Shown piece by piece: positions 1-11,119 of a stretch of 64,000 nucleotides of DNA (the stretch's first letter is position 1; every line of letters begins with the position of its first letter). The notes below the pieces were generated by a model. It did not search any database, was not told where the DNA came from, and was given only the letters and a program-made list of their open reading frames with translations. Source of the stretch: Haberlea rhodopensis. Taxonomy: Eukaryota; Streptophyta; Magnoliopsida; Lamiales; Gesneriaceae. The stretch spans positions 1-64,000 of the forward strand of contig CAJQUN010000502.1 of assembly GCA_907163345.1 (NCBI GenBank). Reading direction: 5' to 3'. The position numbers were made by a program, and so were the translations under genes.

Positions 1-19
1 TATGTATCAAGACACATAC
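1..19 (+). repeat. Satellite monomer end, left flank of element P
   Basis: These bases match the end of the satellite monomer seen from 8667 onward (the ...ACTCAAGACACATAC phase). The last five, CATAC (15-19), recur at 8667-8671 directly after element P, so they are its target-site duplication and show that P landed inside the satellite. Confidence 0.85.
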
Positions 20-2450
20 TGTGATGTCCGGGATTATGGTGGTAATCCAGGTGTTGTATTAATCCTTGATGGATTTTTAATTGTGGCAATTAGGAATTAA
101 TTGCGGTTTGGCATCTCCCGAGGTTGGTAAATCGGGCATTTGGGATCGTTGGATCCCGAGGTTGAGATCGTATTCTCATTCCGGTGAAAACCTGCGAGTT
201 GGGTTTTTAGTGTGACTCGGAATCTCGGGTGCTTGGTGTGGGCACCGGTAGGGGGTTTTTGAGTTAGAGAGAGAGTTTTTGAAAACAGATGATTTTTAAT
301 GAATCATGATGTATTTGTGGGGCTATTAGTATTTCGGGGTATTTTTGCTATAAATACCAATTAAACCCGGGATTTTAATTATCGGAACCATTTTTCTTCC
401 CCTCCTTCTCTCTCCCCGTAGCCGCGCCATTCTCGATCCCCTTTTGACCCACGCCGCTTCCAGGCGTGCGCCCGCCGCCGTCCGGCCGCCGTTCGGCGCG
501 TCCGACCCGCCGCCGTGTTCGTCTCTTCCATGCGGTCCTATCCATACCACCAATTTGAAGTTTGGTCGCGATTTGAGCTCGAATTTCTGCTGGAAGCGCT
601 AGGGTTCGAACTGGGTTTCTGTTCGATTTTGTGGCTCGTTTTTGGTACGATTTTTGGGGCTCTTTTTCCAGTGTTTTTGGGGCGTTTTGTACTGCATTTT
701 GTGTCGAAAATTTATGCTTTGTGGTTCAAGGATTTTGGTTGCCAATTGATTCGATTTGAGCGCTGGATTGCATGGTTTGGTTCGAATTTCTTGTGTTGGG
801 CGGGTTAGGGTTCGAATTTTGGGGGTTTTGGTTTGGGGATGTTGATTCTTGTTGTTAATTAATTAATTTATGGTTTAGATGCTTATTGGATTCGAATTTA
901 GGGCTTTAAATTCGAATTTTGGGGGTTTCGCATGTGGGGCGATTATTCATGTTGTTGATTGATTAATTCATGTTTTAAATGAATTATGGTGATTTTTGGA
1001 TTTGATTTGTGTGGTTGGGGTTCGAATTTTAGGAGTGGTTCTTGAGCAATTTTTGATATTGTCTCATTCGTTTCCCCTCCCTGTACATGCCCTGCCCCGG
1101 GTCTTGTAAATGGTAAATTGTCGTGGGTTGACAATATTTTGAGGGTTATGGGTGTGCTTGAGCATGGGTTGCATGTTCGTAATTAATTGTGAATATTTAT
1201 GTGTTTTAGCACATGTTTCTCGGGGCATGGAACTCAAGCCAGGCTTGATATGGACTACGGAATGCTAAGGTACGTGGGACGTACGAGCATAACCTATTAT
1301 AGTATTGCAACTGTAATATACATGGTGTATGGTAATTGTATTATATGGACATTGCAATATCTGGCATGTGGTAATTACATCGAATAAGTCTTGAAATGCA
1401 TGGTGCATTATATTTACTTCAAATGGATAATGATATGCATGGTAAATGGTATTTGCCTTCAATGGACATATAAGTATATTGGGAATCATACAGTGCCGCC
1501 TTCGAGCGAGCAATGATTCGGGATGCGGTCGCCATTGGGCGACCATCGGTTATGACGCCGCTATTGTTGAGCGTGCGTGAGGTTTAGTATGCCGCTATTG
1601 AGGAGCGAGCGAGGAAATAGGAACATGGAATGCTTGGGTAGATATATGTGATATCTATGGTCTTTTACATTGTGTTCTTACTATATTGATCATGGAACTG
1701 GTATAATATAACGGTATTAGTTAATCTATGTGACGATTAACTGGCTTTGGGAATTTGATGAGTTTGGTTATTTTGAGAACAGGGACAATACAGGGGGTCC
1801 CGGATGAGGGTATTGCCATCCAGGGAGTATCATTTAAATTAAAAGCATTTACATTTTTGTATTTGAATTGCAATATTATGCTTATTGGATTGGTGGTATT
1901 GGTATGCTCACCCCGTGTGGGGGCTGTCTCTGTTGGGGCAGGTAATACAGGTGTAGCGGTAGCTTTGGAGTTGAGCTCGGGCTATTGATTGAGGTACTTC
2001 CAGGATCGAGGTGCCAGAGCTGGCTGGATAGACGCTCAGATCCAGAGTTGAGATCGAGTTGCGCTTGGGAGGTGCTACCAGGACTGGTATCCGGTAGAGT
2101 GTTATACATCAGATACATGCTTATCCATTGGTACTCTTATGTGAGTACATTTTACGTGTGTATAGAATGTATAAATGGGCTACGGCTTCTCTCTGTTCAT
2201 TATGGCCGCATGCAATTAATTATGGAATTGCTAAATGAACTAAGAGCATGTTAGTGTATTTTGTGGGTGCATGTTATATGATTAATCTGGGTTGGGGAAT
2301 CTGAATATTATGTGAATTGGATGCAAGAAATTTTCTGGGTAGCATACGGTGTTGCACTTGCACGTGGTTTTCCCCATTATGGTATGATTATATGCACCAA
2401 TGGTACGGCTTAATACACTAATAACGGGTTAAGGGCACGGGGTCCTTACA
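20..2450 (+). repeat. Element P 5' LTR
   Basis: Starts TGTGATGTCC and ends GGTCCTTACA; repeated at 6235-8666. It holds a TATA box (349-356), a GC-rich stretch just downstream (about 420-530), the conserved ACGTACG motif (1267-1288), CCGC...GCGA hairpin-type units (1493-1615) and a CACCCC/GGGG hairpin (about 1907-1925). A 97-codon ORF at 515-808 exists in both LTRs but has no recognisable domain and is not called as a gene. Confidence 0.95.
349..356 (+). promoter_or_regulatory. TATA box, element P 5' LTR
   Basis: TATAAATA about 330 bp into the LTR, followed after about 60 bp by C/T-rich then GC-rich sequence, as expected for a pol II promoter at the U3/R boundary. The same octamer sits at the matching place in the LTRs of C and D. 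Confidence 0.65.
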
Positions 2451-2454
2451 TTAG

Positions 2455-2466
2455 TGGTATCAGAGC
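2455..2466 (+). other. Primer-binding site, element P
   Basis: TGGTATCAGAGC, complementary to the 3' end of plant initiator-Met tRNA, starting five bases after the 5' LTR. It primes minus-strand DNA synthesis in this element class. Confidence 0.92.
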
Positions 2467-2626
2467 AGTGGTTAGCTCTTTGGGGCTGTTGAGGGCCTAG
2501 GAACATGTTATTGGGAATGAGAAGCACATACATATGCATGATTGCTTATGTGCGTTTATGATATGTGTTCATAATTGGAATATGTGTTGCTAACCATGGT
2601 GGTTGCAGGGTCTTATGAGACATGGA

Positions 2627-3640
2627 CTATGCATTACGGTTGCATAGGTATACATCGGAGTGATGATTTTAATGCTTTGCCGCTACATGTTGGAGCGAGG
2701 TGCATTACAATACACTCATGGCGATGTTTATGGGAATACGGGTTATGCATTACGGTTGCATGCACGTCGAAGCGATGATGCCGCTGTCGTGTCGAAGCGA
2801 TGGTAAATGCCGCTGTCACGTAGAAGCGATGATTCCGCTGTCGTGCCGAAACAATTATTGAAATACGGGTTATGCATTACGGTTGCATGCATGGCGTAGC
2901 GATGTGAATACTTGCCGCTGTCATATTATAGCGATGAAGAATATTTGCCGCAAATATGTCGAAGCGAAGGATAATGCCGCTGTCATATTACTATTGCGAG
3001 GGATATTATGCCGCTAATATGTCGAAGCGAGGGGTATTTCCGCTGTCATGCCGGGATGATGGTAAATGCCGCTGTCGTGTCGAAGCGATGGTAAATGCCG
3101 CTGTCACGTCGAAGCGATGGTACCACCGTCATGTCGAAACGATGATGCCGCTGTCGTGTCGAAGCGATGATACATGCCGCTGTCACGTCGAAGCGATGAT
3201 GCCGTTGTCATGACGTAGCGATGTGATCGGGAACAAAGTACTACATGAGTGTGAGTACCTCTTGAGTCCGCGATTATCCGGGTATTTTATTGGCGATGGT
3301 TTCGCCGGGTATTTTATTAGCGATGGTTCATTCCGCTATTCTATTGGCGATGGGTTATGCCGCCGGGTATTCTCAGCGAGGGTACATTCCGCTACATCTA
3401 TGGCGATGGTTCATACCGCCGGGTATCTATAGCGGCGTTTTATACCGCTGACTCTATGGCGAGGGACCATGCCGCTGATTCTATAGCGATGGGTTATACC
3501 GCTATGTGTATAGCACTGGATTATGCCGCCTACGAGCATGGGTGCTGCTTATGTACCGCTGGTGGACGATGGATACAGGTATTCCGCTATCTCGATAGCG
3601 ATGAGGTATGGCAAATTGCTTTTGATATCATTATTGTGAA
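2627..3640 (+). repeat. Alternating CGCT/AGCG hairpin array, element P
   Basis: A degenerate array of roughly 22-24 bp units of the form GCCGCT-N(8-12)-AGCGATG. CGCT and AGCG are reverse complements, so each unit can fold alone or with its neighbour. Loops vary widely while the stem ends persist. Good examples are CGCTAT/ATAGCG at 3585-3600 (loop CTCG) and GCTAT/ATAGC at 3501-3514 (loop GTGT). Homologous arrays occur in the A-family LTRs and inside element C. There is no coding function. Confidence 0.85.
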
Positions 3641-3659
3641 TTCCATGTGTTGTTTTATA

Positions 3660-3856
3660 CCGTCATGTGTTTGACGATGAGATTATGGATGTCGTATATC
3701 GACATGTACCGTCATGTGTTTGACGATGAGATTATGGATGTCGTATATCGACATGTGCCGTCATGTGTTTGACGATGAGATTATGGATGTCGTATATCGA
3801 CATGAGCCGTCATGTGTTTGACGATGTTATTTGGGATGTCTATGTGGACGCGTGGC
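3660..3856 (+). repeat. 49-bp tandem repeat, four copies
   Basis: Copies begin at 3660, 3709, 3758 and 3807, exactly 49 bp apart; the last is diverged. Each intact copy contains two inverted repeats: CGTCA/TGACG and ATGTCG/CGACAT (loop TATAT). It lies between the CGCT/AGCG array and the hairpin-dense segment. Confidence 0.92.
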
Positions 3857-4044
3857 GTCGTTTTGGCGAATAATGCATTCATGTTTATGTATTTGGTAGT
3901 ATGGTTTGAGTGCCGATGGTGAGCACATGGTAGAGTCTGGGTCATTGGTTGACGAGACCTTTTGCTGAGCAGGTTTGCTCGATGGAGCATTGATGCATTG
4001 TACCGGTGAGTGTACCGCATCATATTGTAGAGGTAAATATTTGT

Positions 4045-6141
4045 CGAGCAATGATACCCTTGGGTATGCTCGCTGGGATGGCTAAGGCCAAGTGATTGGT
4101 GGTAAGAGTAGTCATTGAGGAAACTACTCGCTTGTTGTTGTGATGTGGTGTAGCCATGGTTACACCCACCCTAAGGGCGAGGAATAAGTCCTAATGGATT
4201 AGGATTGCATGATAATTGAGCATGGACGCTGGGTTGTCTAGTATGCTTTGGTGTTTTAGAGATATGTTGGGCAATGACCCACAACTCTAATGGTTTGTGC
4301 GGTATGGTATACCGGGATGGTATGTGTGTCACGTTGATAGGTTGGTATAAGCCTATGGGACCAGCGAATCACTAGCCAGGTATTGTTGCAGTACTTTGGT
4401 GTGCTTGTGTTAGCTATTATAATGCTCGTTGGACTCGAGTTTGGTGAATCGTATGGTGATACGATGAGGGTTATGGTAGACTCTTGTAGTCTCTATGTGG
4501 CATGGTATTTGAGGTAGGGAATACCTCACGGGGACGTTTATACGTCATTGTTTTGAGAGACTTGTTTTGGGACAGCTCAATTCTGTTTGGAATGCCAACG
4601 TGAGTGTCGTCAAGTCGTGGTTAGCTCTGGTTGAGCACCCTTGCATGTGGCATGCAATGGGAGTCACAGTGGTTTGTGAGATATGGTTAGTGAGGTGGCA
4701 CTACTATTTTGACCTTATCTCTTGGAGAGATTTGGATTGTACTGTCTTGGAGACAGCTTGCATCGGTCGTGGACTGATTGTAAATCAGTCATGGTACGTA
4801 TTACTGGTGTTGGACCGGGTAATGGATTTCTTACCTCGGTGAGACGTTTGAGGAGACGTCTTCGGGAGATGCTCGATTGTGGAGTACTATGGTATTAGTA
4901 CAGAGCATCGTTGGGATGAGTATACATGGCGTATACGGATTTTGGATCGGGTAATGGTAGTATTGATGCACTACTCTAACCAATGTGTATTTCTGGGTTC
5001 CGGGATATGTTTTGGTATAAATATACCCAGGTTCTCCGAACGGTGGTTCGAGGATTGGAGGATCATGGATTCATGACTTCTTCCTTGAGAGGAAGACGGT
5101 ATTATGATTCCTACCGGTTGAATCTTTTGTGGAGATTCGTTATTTTGGTTCGTGTGGTGGTGATGTTGAAATCACACCCTTTGGTTTTGGTTTGTCAACC
5201 ATCATTCTCCGTGGGGTGAGAATAATCGAGGTTTGACAGTTGGCTTTGGGATGTGGGTATGATTGGGATACCCGAGTCTATTGCATTGCGTATGCATATT
5301 GTGTGGTGTATGGGCATGTATGCCGTGTGTGTATACGAATGCCAACTCTATTTTTTTTGTTCATTGTTGAACATTGGTTTAATTTGCTTGGGATGGTGAA
5401 TCTCCGGTGCGAGATTGTGGGACTTTGAGATCGGTGATCTCGATGGCACGATGCATTCTTGATGAATGATCGTGAGGGTCGTTTGACTTCCCCTGAGGAG
5501 GAATTGTCGTGTTTTGGAACCATGATGGTTCTTGTTGGATAATTCGATAGCCTTCCTATTTTAGGATTGTTGAATCCAAGGATAAATGAGGGATGGCCGA
5601 GATTCGGATTTGTTTAGTGTCATGGTTGACACGTGTGTAGGAATGCATTTGGTTGCCTTGCATGTCCCCTGTGGAACTCGAGACCTTGTGGAGTCTTGAT
5701 GGTGTGTTGGGACCAAGATATGATTTTTGGAACACACCGGTGTAAACATCCTCGGTGATGTATTTTGTGTGGATCAGTGACCGTGGGTAACCCGGTCCGG
5801 GTTGCAAGTAGTGCAACTACTCCTCTGGAGGAGATGGGCTGGGAAGCGAAGACTGGTTTCTTTTTGTGAGTATACTGTTGTATGCTAGTGGTCCCCATCT
5901 TGACGAGGCGTGTCAAGCATCGTGGGCAGGTGGTGTATATCACGGTATGATATCTTTGTCAGAACCAATGGAAATTTGGTTGGTTTGCAGTTTTGGTGAA
6001 CTGACTTGTGGGACGATTCACGTCGAGGTATGTTGTTATCTTTCGGGTTTGTATTGGTTTTGACGTTGCGCTATTTTAGGGCTTGGTGCGAGACTTGTAT
6101 TCTCGCAGTTGTTAATTCGATTCTAAGGTGGTTTAGAATCG
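4045..6141 (+). other. Hairpin-dense non-coding segment, element P
   Basis: No gene is visible. The segment is packed with perfect inverted repeats with 5-9 bp arms, each of different sequence. Verified examples: ATACCC/GGGTAT 4054-4067; GGTGTA/TACACC 4147-4166; TCCTAA/TTAGGA 4189-4204; CGGTAT/ATACCG 4300-4314; ATCGTAT/ATACGAT 4448-4465; GAGGTA/TACCTC 4511-4527; TTGCATG/CATGCAA 4641-4657; CTGTCT/AGACAG 4742-4756; GACTGATT/AATCAGTC 4772-4790; GTATAC/GTATAC 4920-4936; GAGATC/GATCTC 5427-5441; TGCGAGA/TCTCGCA 6087-6107; CGATTCTAA/TTAGAATCG 6118-6141. At 4868-4909 a 7-bp outer stem encloses a 6-bp inner stem. Confidence 0.85.
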
Positions 6142-6221
6142 GGGTCTTGGCTTTGTTTTGTTGGTGTAGTCCTGGTGTTACGTGGAGTACACCGGTGCAA
6201 TTTCGGGGATGAAATTTTATT

Positions 6222-6234
6222 AGTAGGGGATAAT
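6222..6234 (+). other. Polypurine tract, element P
   Basis: AGTAGGGGATAAT directly before the 3' LTR, the plus-strand primer. It is preceded at 6199-6216 by an inverted repeat AATTTC/GAAATT that is conserved in A, B, C and D. Confidence 0.85.
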
Positions 6235-8666
6235 TGTGATGTCCGGGATTATGGTGGTAATCCAGGTGTTGTATTAATCCTTGATGGATTTTTAATTGTG
6301 GCAATTAGGAATTAATTGCGGTTTGGCATCTCCCGAGGTTGGTAAATCGGGCATTTGGGATCGTTGGATCCCGAGGTTGAGATCGTATTCTCATTCCGGT
6401 GAAAACCTGCGAGTTGGGTTTTTAGTGTGACTCGGAAACTCGGGTGCTTGGTGTGGGCACCGGTAGGGGGTTTTTGAGTTAGAGAGAGAGTTTTTGAAAA
6501 CAGATGATTTTTAATGAATCATGATGTATTTGTGGGGCTATTAGTATTTCGGAGTATTTTTGCTATAAATACCAATTAAACCCGGGATTTTAATTATCGG
6601 AACCATTTTTCTTCCCCTCCTTCTCTCTCCCCGTAGCCGCGCCATTCTCGATCCCCTTTTGACCCACGCCGCTTCCAGGCGTGCGCCCGCCGCCGTCCGG
6701 CCGCCGTTCGGCGCGTCCGACCCGCCGCCGTGTTCGTCTCTTCCATGCGGTCCTATCCATACCACCAATTTGAAGTTTGGTCGCGATTTGAGCTCGAATT
6801 TCTGCTGGAAGCGCTAGGGTTTGAACTGGGTTTCTGTTCGATTTTGTGGCTCGTTTTTGGTACGATTTTTGGGGCTCTTTTTCCAGTGTTTTTGGGGCGT
6901 TTTGTACTGCATTTTGTGTCGAAAATTTATGCTTTGTGGTTCAAGGATTTTGGTTGCCAATTGATTCGATTTGAGCGCTGGATTGCATGGTTTGGTTCGA
7001 ATTTCTTGTGTTGGGCGGGTTAGGGTTCGAATTTTGGGGGTTTTGGTTTGGAGATGTTGATTCTTGTTGTTAATTAATTAATTTATGGTTTAGATGCTTA
7101 TTGGATTCGAATTTAGGGCTTTAAATTCGAATTTTGGGGGTTTCGCATGTGGGGCGATTATTCATGTTGTTGATTGATTAATTCATGTTTTAAATGAATT
7201 ATGGTGATTTTTGGATTTGATTTGTGTGGTTGGGGTTCGAATTTTAGGAGTGGTTCTTGAGCAATTTTTGATATTGTCTCATTCGTTTCCCCTCCCTGTA
7301 CATGCCCTGCCCCGGGTCTTGTAAATGGTAAATTGTCGTGGGTTGACAATATTTTGAGGGTTATGGGTGTGCTTGAGCATGGGTTGCATGTTCGTAATTA
7401 ATTGTGAATATTTATGTGTTTTAGCACATGTTTCTCGGGGCATGGAACTCAAGCCAGGCTTGATATGGACTACGGAATGCTAAGGTACGTGGGACGTACG
7501 AGCATAACCTATTATAGTATTGCAACTGTAATATACATGGTGTATGGTAATTGTATTATATGGACATTGCAATATCTGGCATGTGGTAATTACATCGAAT
7601 AAGTATTGAAATGCATGGTGCATTATATTTACTTCAAATGGATAATGATATGCATGGTAAATGGCATTTGCCTTCAATGGACATATAAGTATATTGGGAA
7701 TCATACAGTGCCGCCTTCGAGCGAGCAATGATTCGGGATGCGGTCGCCATTGGGCGACCATCGGTTATGACGCCGCTATTGTTGAGCGTGCGTGAGGTTT
7801 AGTATGCCGCTATTGAGGAGCGAGCGAGGAAATAGGAACATGGAATGCTTGGGTAGATATATGTGATATCTATGGTCTTTTACATTGTGTTCTTACTATA
7901 TTGATCATGGAACTGGTATAATATAACGGTATTAGTTAATCTATGTGACGATTAACTGGCTTTGGGAATTTGATGAGTTTGGTTATTTTGAGAACATGGA
8001 CAATACAGGGGGTCCCGGATGAGGGTATTGCCATCCAGGGAGTATCATTTAAATTAAAAGCATTTACATTTTTGTATTTGAATTGCAATATTATGCTTAT
8101 TGGATTGGTGGTATTGGTATGCTCACCCCGTGTGGGGGCTGTCTCTGTTGGGGCAGGTAATACAGGTGTAGCGGTAGCTTTGGAGTTGAGCTCGGGCTAT
8201 TGATTGAGGTACTTCCAGGATCGAGGTACCAGAGCTGGCTGGATAGACGCTCAGATCCAGAGTTGAGATCGAGTTGCGCTTGGGAGGTGCTACCAGGACT
8301 GGTATCCGGTAGAGTGTTATACATCAGATACATGCTTATCCATTGGTACTCTTATGTGAGTACATTTTACGTGTGTATAGAATGTATAAATGGGCTACGG
8401 CTTCTCTCTGTTCATTATGGCCGCATGCAATTAATTATGGAATTGCTAAATGAACTAAGAGCATGTTAGTGTATTTTGTGGGTGCATGTTATATGATTAA
8501 TCTGGGTTGGGGAATCTGAATATTATGTGAATTGGATGCAAGAAATTTTCTGGGTAGCATACGGTGTTGCACTTGCACGTGGTTTTCCCCATTATGGTAT
8601 GATTATATGCACCAATGGTACGGCTTAATACACTAATAACGGGTTAAGGGCACGGGGGTCCTTACA
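6235..8666 (+). repeat. Element P 3' LTR
   Basis: Near-identical copy of 20-2450 with one extra G near its end (CACGGGGGTCC). The TATA box is at 6564-6571 and the ACGTACG motif at 7482-7503. It is followed by the target duplication CATAC. Confidence 0.95.
6564..6571 (+). promoter_or_regulatory. TATA box, element P 3' LTR
   Basis: TATAAATA at the position matching 349-356. In a 3' LTR it could drive read-out transcription into the flanking satellite. Confidence 0.55.
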
Positions 8667-11119
8667 CATACTCTTATAATTGCACGAAATAGAAATTTAT
8701 CAAAAAATCAAAAAAACGTCCGAAATTGTTAGAATTTCTCAAATACTTATTTGAACCAAGAAAATGATGTACTCTAGACATATACTCGAATATTCGCACG
8801 AAATCGGAATTTATCAAAAAATCAAAAAACTTACGTAATTCTGAAAATTTCTCAAAACCTTCTTCCAAACAAGAAAATTATGTACTCAAGACATATACTC
8901 TTATAATTGCACGAAATAGAAATTTATCCAAAAATAAAAAAAACGACCGAAATTGTTAAAATTTCTCAAATACTTATTCGAACCTATAAAATGATATACT
9001 CAAGACATATACTCGAATATTCGCACGAAATCAAAATTTATCAAAAAATCATAAAACTTACGTATTTTCTGAAAATTTCTCAAAACCTTCTTCCAACCAA
9101 GAAAATTATGTACTCAAGACACATACTCTTATAATTGCACGAAACAGAAATTTATCAAAAAATCAAAAAAACGTCCGAAATCGTTAAAATTTCTCAAATA
9201 CTTATTCGAACCAAGAAAATGATGTACTCTAGACATATACTCGAATATTCGCACGAAATCGGAATTTATCAAAAAATCAAAAAACTTACGTAATTCTGAA
9301 AATTTCTCAAAACCTTCTTCCAACCAAGAAAATTATGTACTCAAGACACATACTCTTATAATTGCACGAAATAGAAATTTATCAAAAAATCAAAAAAACG
9401 TCTGAAATTGTTAAAATTTCTCAAATACTTATTTGAACCAAGAAAATGATGTACACAAATATTCGCACGAAATCGAAATTTATCAAAAAATCAAAAAACT
9501 TACGTAATTTCTGAGCATTTGTCAAAACCTTCTTCCAACCAAGAAAATTATTTACTCAAGACACATACTCTTATAATTGCACGAAAAGGAAATTTATCAA
9601 AAAATCAAAAAAAACGTCCGAAATTGTTAAAATTTCTCAAATACTTATTCGAACCAAGAAAATGATGTACTCTAGACATATACTCGAATTTTCGCACCAA
9701 ATCGGAATTTATCAAAAAATTAAAAAACTTACGTAATTCTGAAAATTTCCCAAAACCTTCTTCCAACCAAGAAAATTATGTACTCAAGACACATACTCTT
9801 ATAATTGCACGAAATAGAAATTTATCCAATAATAAAAAAACGTCCGAAATTGTTAAAATTTCTCAAATACTTATTCGAACCAAGAAAATGATGTACTCTA
9901 GGCATATACTCAAATATTCGCACAAAATCGAAATTTATAAAAAATCAAAAAACTTACGTAATTTCTGAACATTTCTCAAAACCTTCTTCCAACCGAGGAA
10001 ATTATTTACTTAAGACACAAACTCTTATGATTGCACGAAATAGAAATTTATCAAAAAATCAAAAAAACGTCCAAATTTGTTAAAATTTCTCAAATACTTA
10101 TTCGAACCAAGAAAATGATGTACTCTAGACATATACTCGAATTTTCGCAAGAAATCGGAATTTATAAAAAAATCAAAAAACTTACGTAATTCTGAAAATT
10201 TCTCAAAACCTTCTTCCAACCAAGAAAATTATGTACTCAAGACACATACTCTTATAATTGCACGAAATAGAAATTTATCAAAATATCAAAAAAACGTCTG
10301 AAATTGTTAAAATTTCTCAAATACTTATTTGAACCAAGAAAATGATGTACACAAATATTCGCACGAAATCGAAATTTATCAAAAAATCAAAAAAAAACCT
10401 CCGAGTTCCAACCAAGAAAATTATTTACTCAAGACAACATACTCTTATAATGCACGAAAAAGAAATTTATCAAAAAATCAAAAAAACATCCAAAATTTTA
10501 AAATTTCTCAAATACTTATTCGAACCAAGAAAATGATGTACTCTAGAAATATCTTCGAATTTTCGCACGAATTCGGAATTTATCAAAAAATCAAAAAACG
10601 TACGTAATTCTGAAAATTTCTCAAAACCTTCTTCCAACCAAGAAAATTATGTACTCAAGACACATACTCTTATAATTGCACGAAATAGAAATTTATCCAA
10701 AAATCAAAAAAACGACCGAAATTGTTAAAATTTCTCAAATACTTATTCGAACCTATAAAATGATATACTCAAGACATATACTCGAATATTTCGTACGAAA
10801 TCAAAATTTATCAAAAAATCAAAAACTTACGTATTTTCTGAAAATTTCTCAAAACCTTCTTCCAACCAAGAAAATTATGTACTCAAGACACATTCTCTTA
10901 TAATTGCACGAAATAGAAATTTATCAAAAAATCAAAAAAACGCCCGAAATTGTTAAATTTCTCAAATACTTATTCGAACCAAGAAAATGATGTACTCTAG
11001 ACATATACTCGAATATTCGCACGAAATCGGAAATTATCAAAAAATCAAAAAACTTCCGTAATTCTGAAAATTTCTCAAAACCTTCTTCCAAACAAGAAAA
11101 TTATGTACTCAAGACACAT
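8667..11119 (+). repeat. 113-bp satellite array, dimeric 227-bp period, forward
   Basis: Tandem AT-rich satellite. The anchor CTCTTATAATTGC recurs at 8671, 8898, 9126 and 9353, a period of 227-228 bp. Each period holds two related monomers of about 113 bp: one with CGTCCGAAATTG...AAATGATGTACTC, the other with CTTACGTAATT...AAATTATGTACTC. Short ORFs in the array come from its periodic A/T composition and are not genes. The last five bases, CACAT, are the target duplication of element T. Confidence 0.95.

Larger units (their letters stand above)
20..8666 (+). mobile_element. Element P: complete non-coding LTR retrotransposon (LARD-like)
   Basis: An 8.65-kb element with two LTRs of about 2.43 kb (20-2450 and 6235-8666), both TG...CA, flanked by CATAC at 15-19 and 8667-8671. 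A Met-tRNA primer site follows the 5' LTR and a polypurine tract precedes the 3' LTR. The 3.8-kb interior has no gag, protease, reverse transcriptase or integrase in any frame, only short ORFs without domains. Large LTRs with a non-coding, structured interior are the hallmark of large retrotransposon derivatives. By eye the LTRs differ at about eight substitutions and one indel, so insertion is recent. Its leader and LTR ends match elements A, B and C, so an A-like element may have supplied its proteins (inference). Confidence 0.93.

Noticed and set aside
515..808. 97-codon ORF conserved in both P LTRs (also 6730-7023)
   Set aside because: Its conservation is explained by LTR identity. There is no domain, and it lies in the transcribed leader region downstream of the TATA box.
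2455..2466. tRNA gene fragment
   Set aside because: Only a 12-base complement to a tRNA 3' end beside an LTR; no cloverleaf. It is a primer-binding site.
2627..3640. CRISPR-like array of short repeats and spacers
   Set aside because: The conserved parts are the two ends of a hairpin, unit length varies, there is no leader or cas gene, and the context is a plant retroelement.
8674..11103. Many 60-90 codon ORFs with repeated wording (FSELRKFFDFLIN, ILIRTKKMMYSR)
   Set aside because: They are translations of the 113-bp satellite in both directions; each repeats with the monomer.
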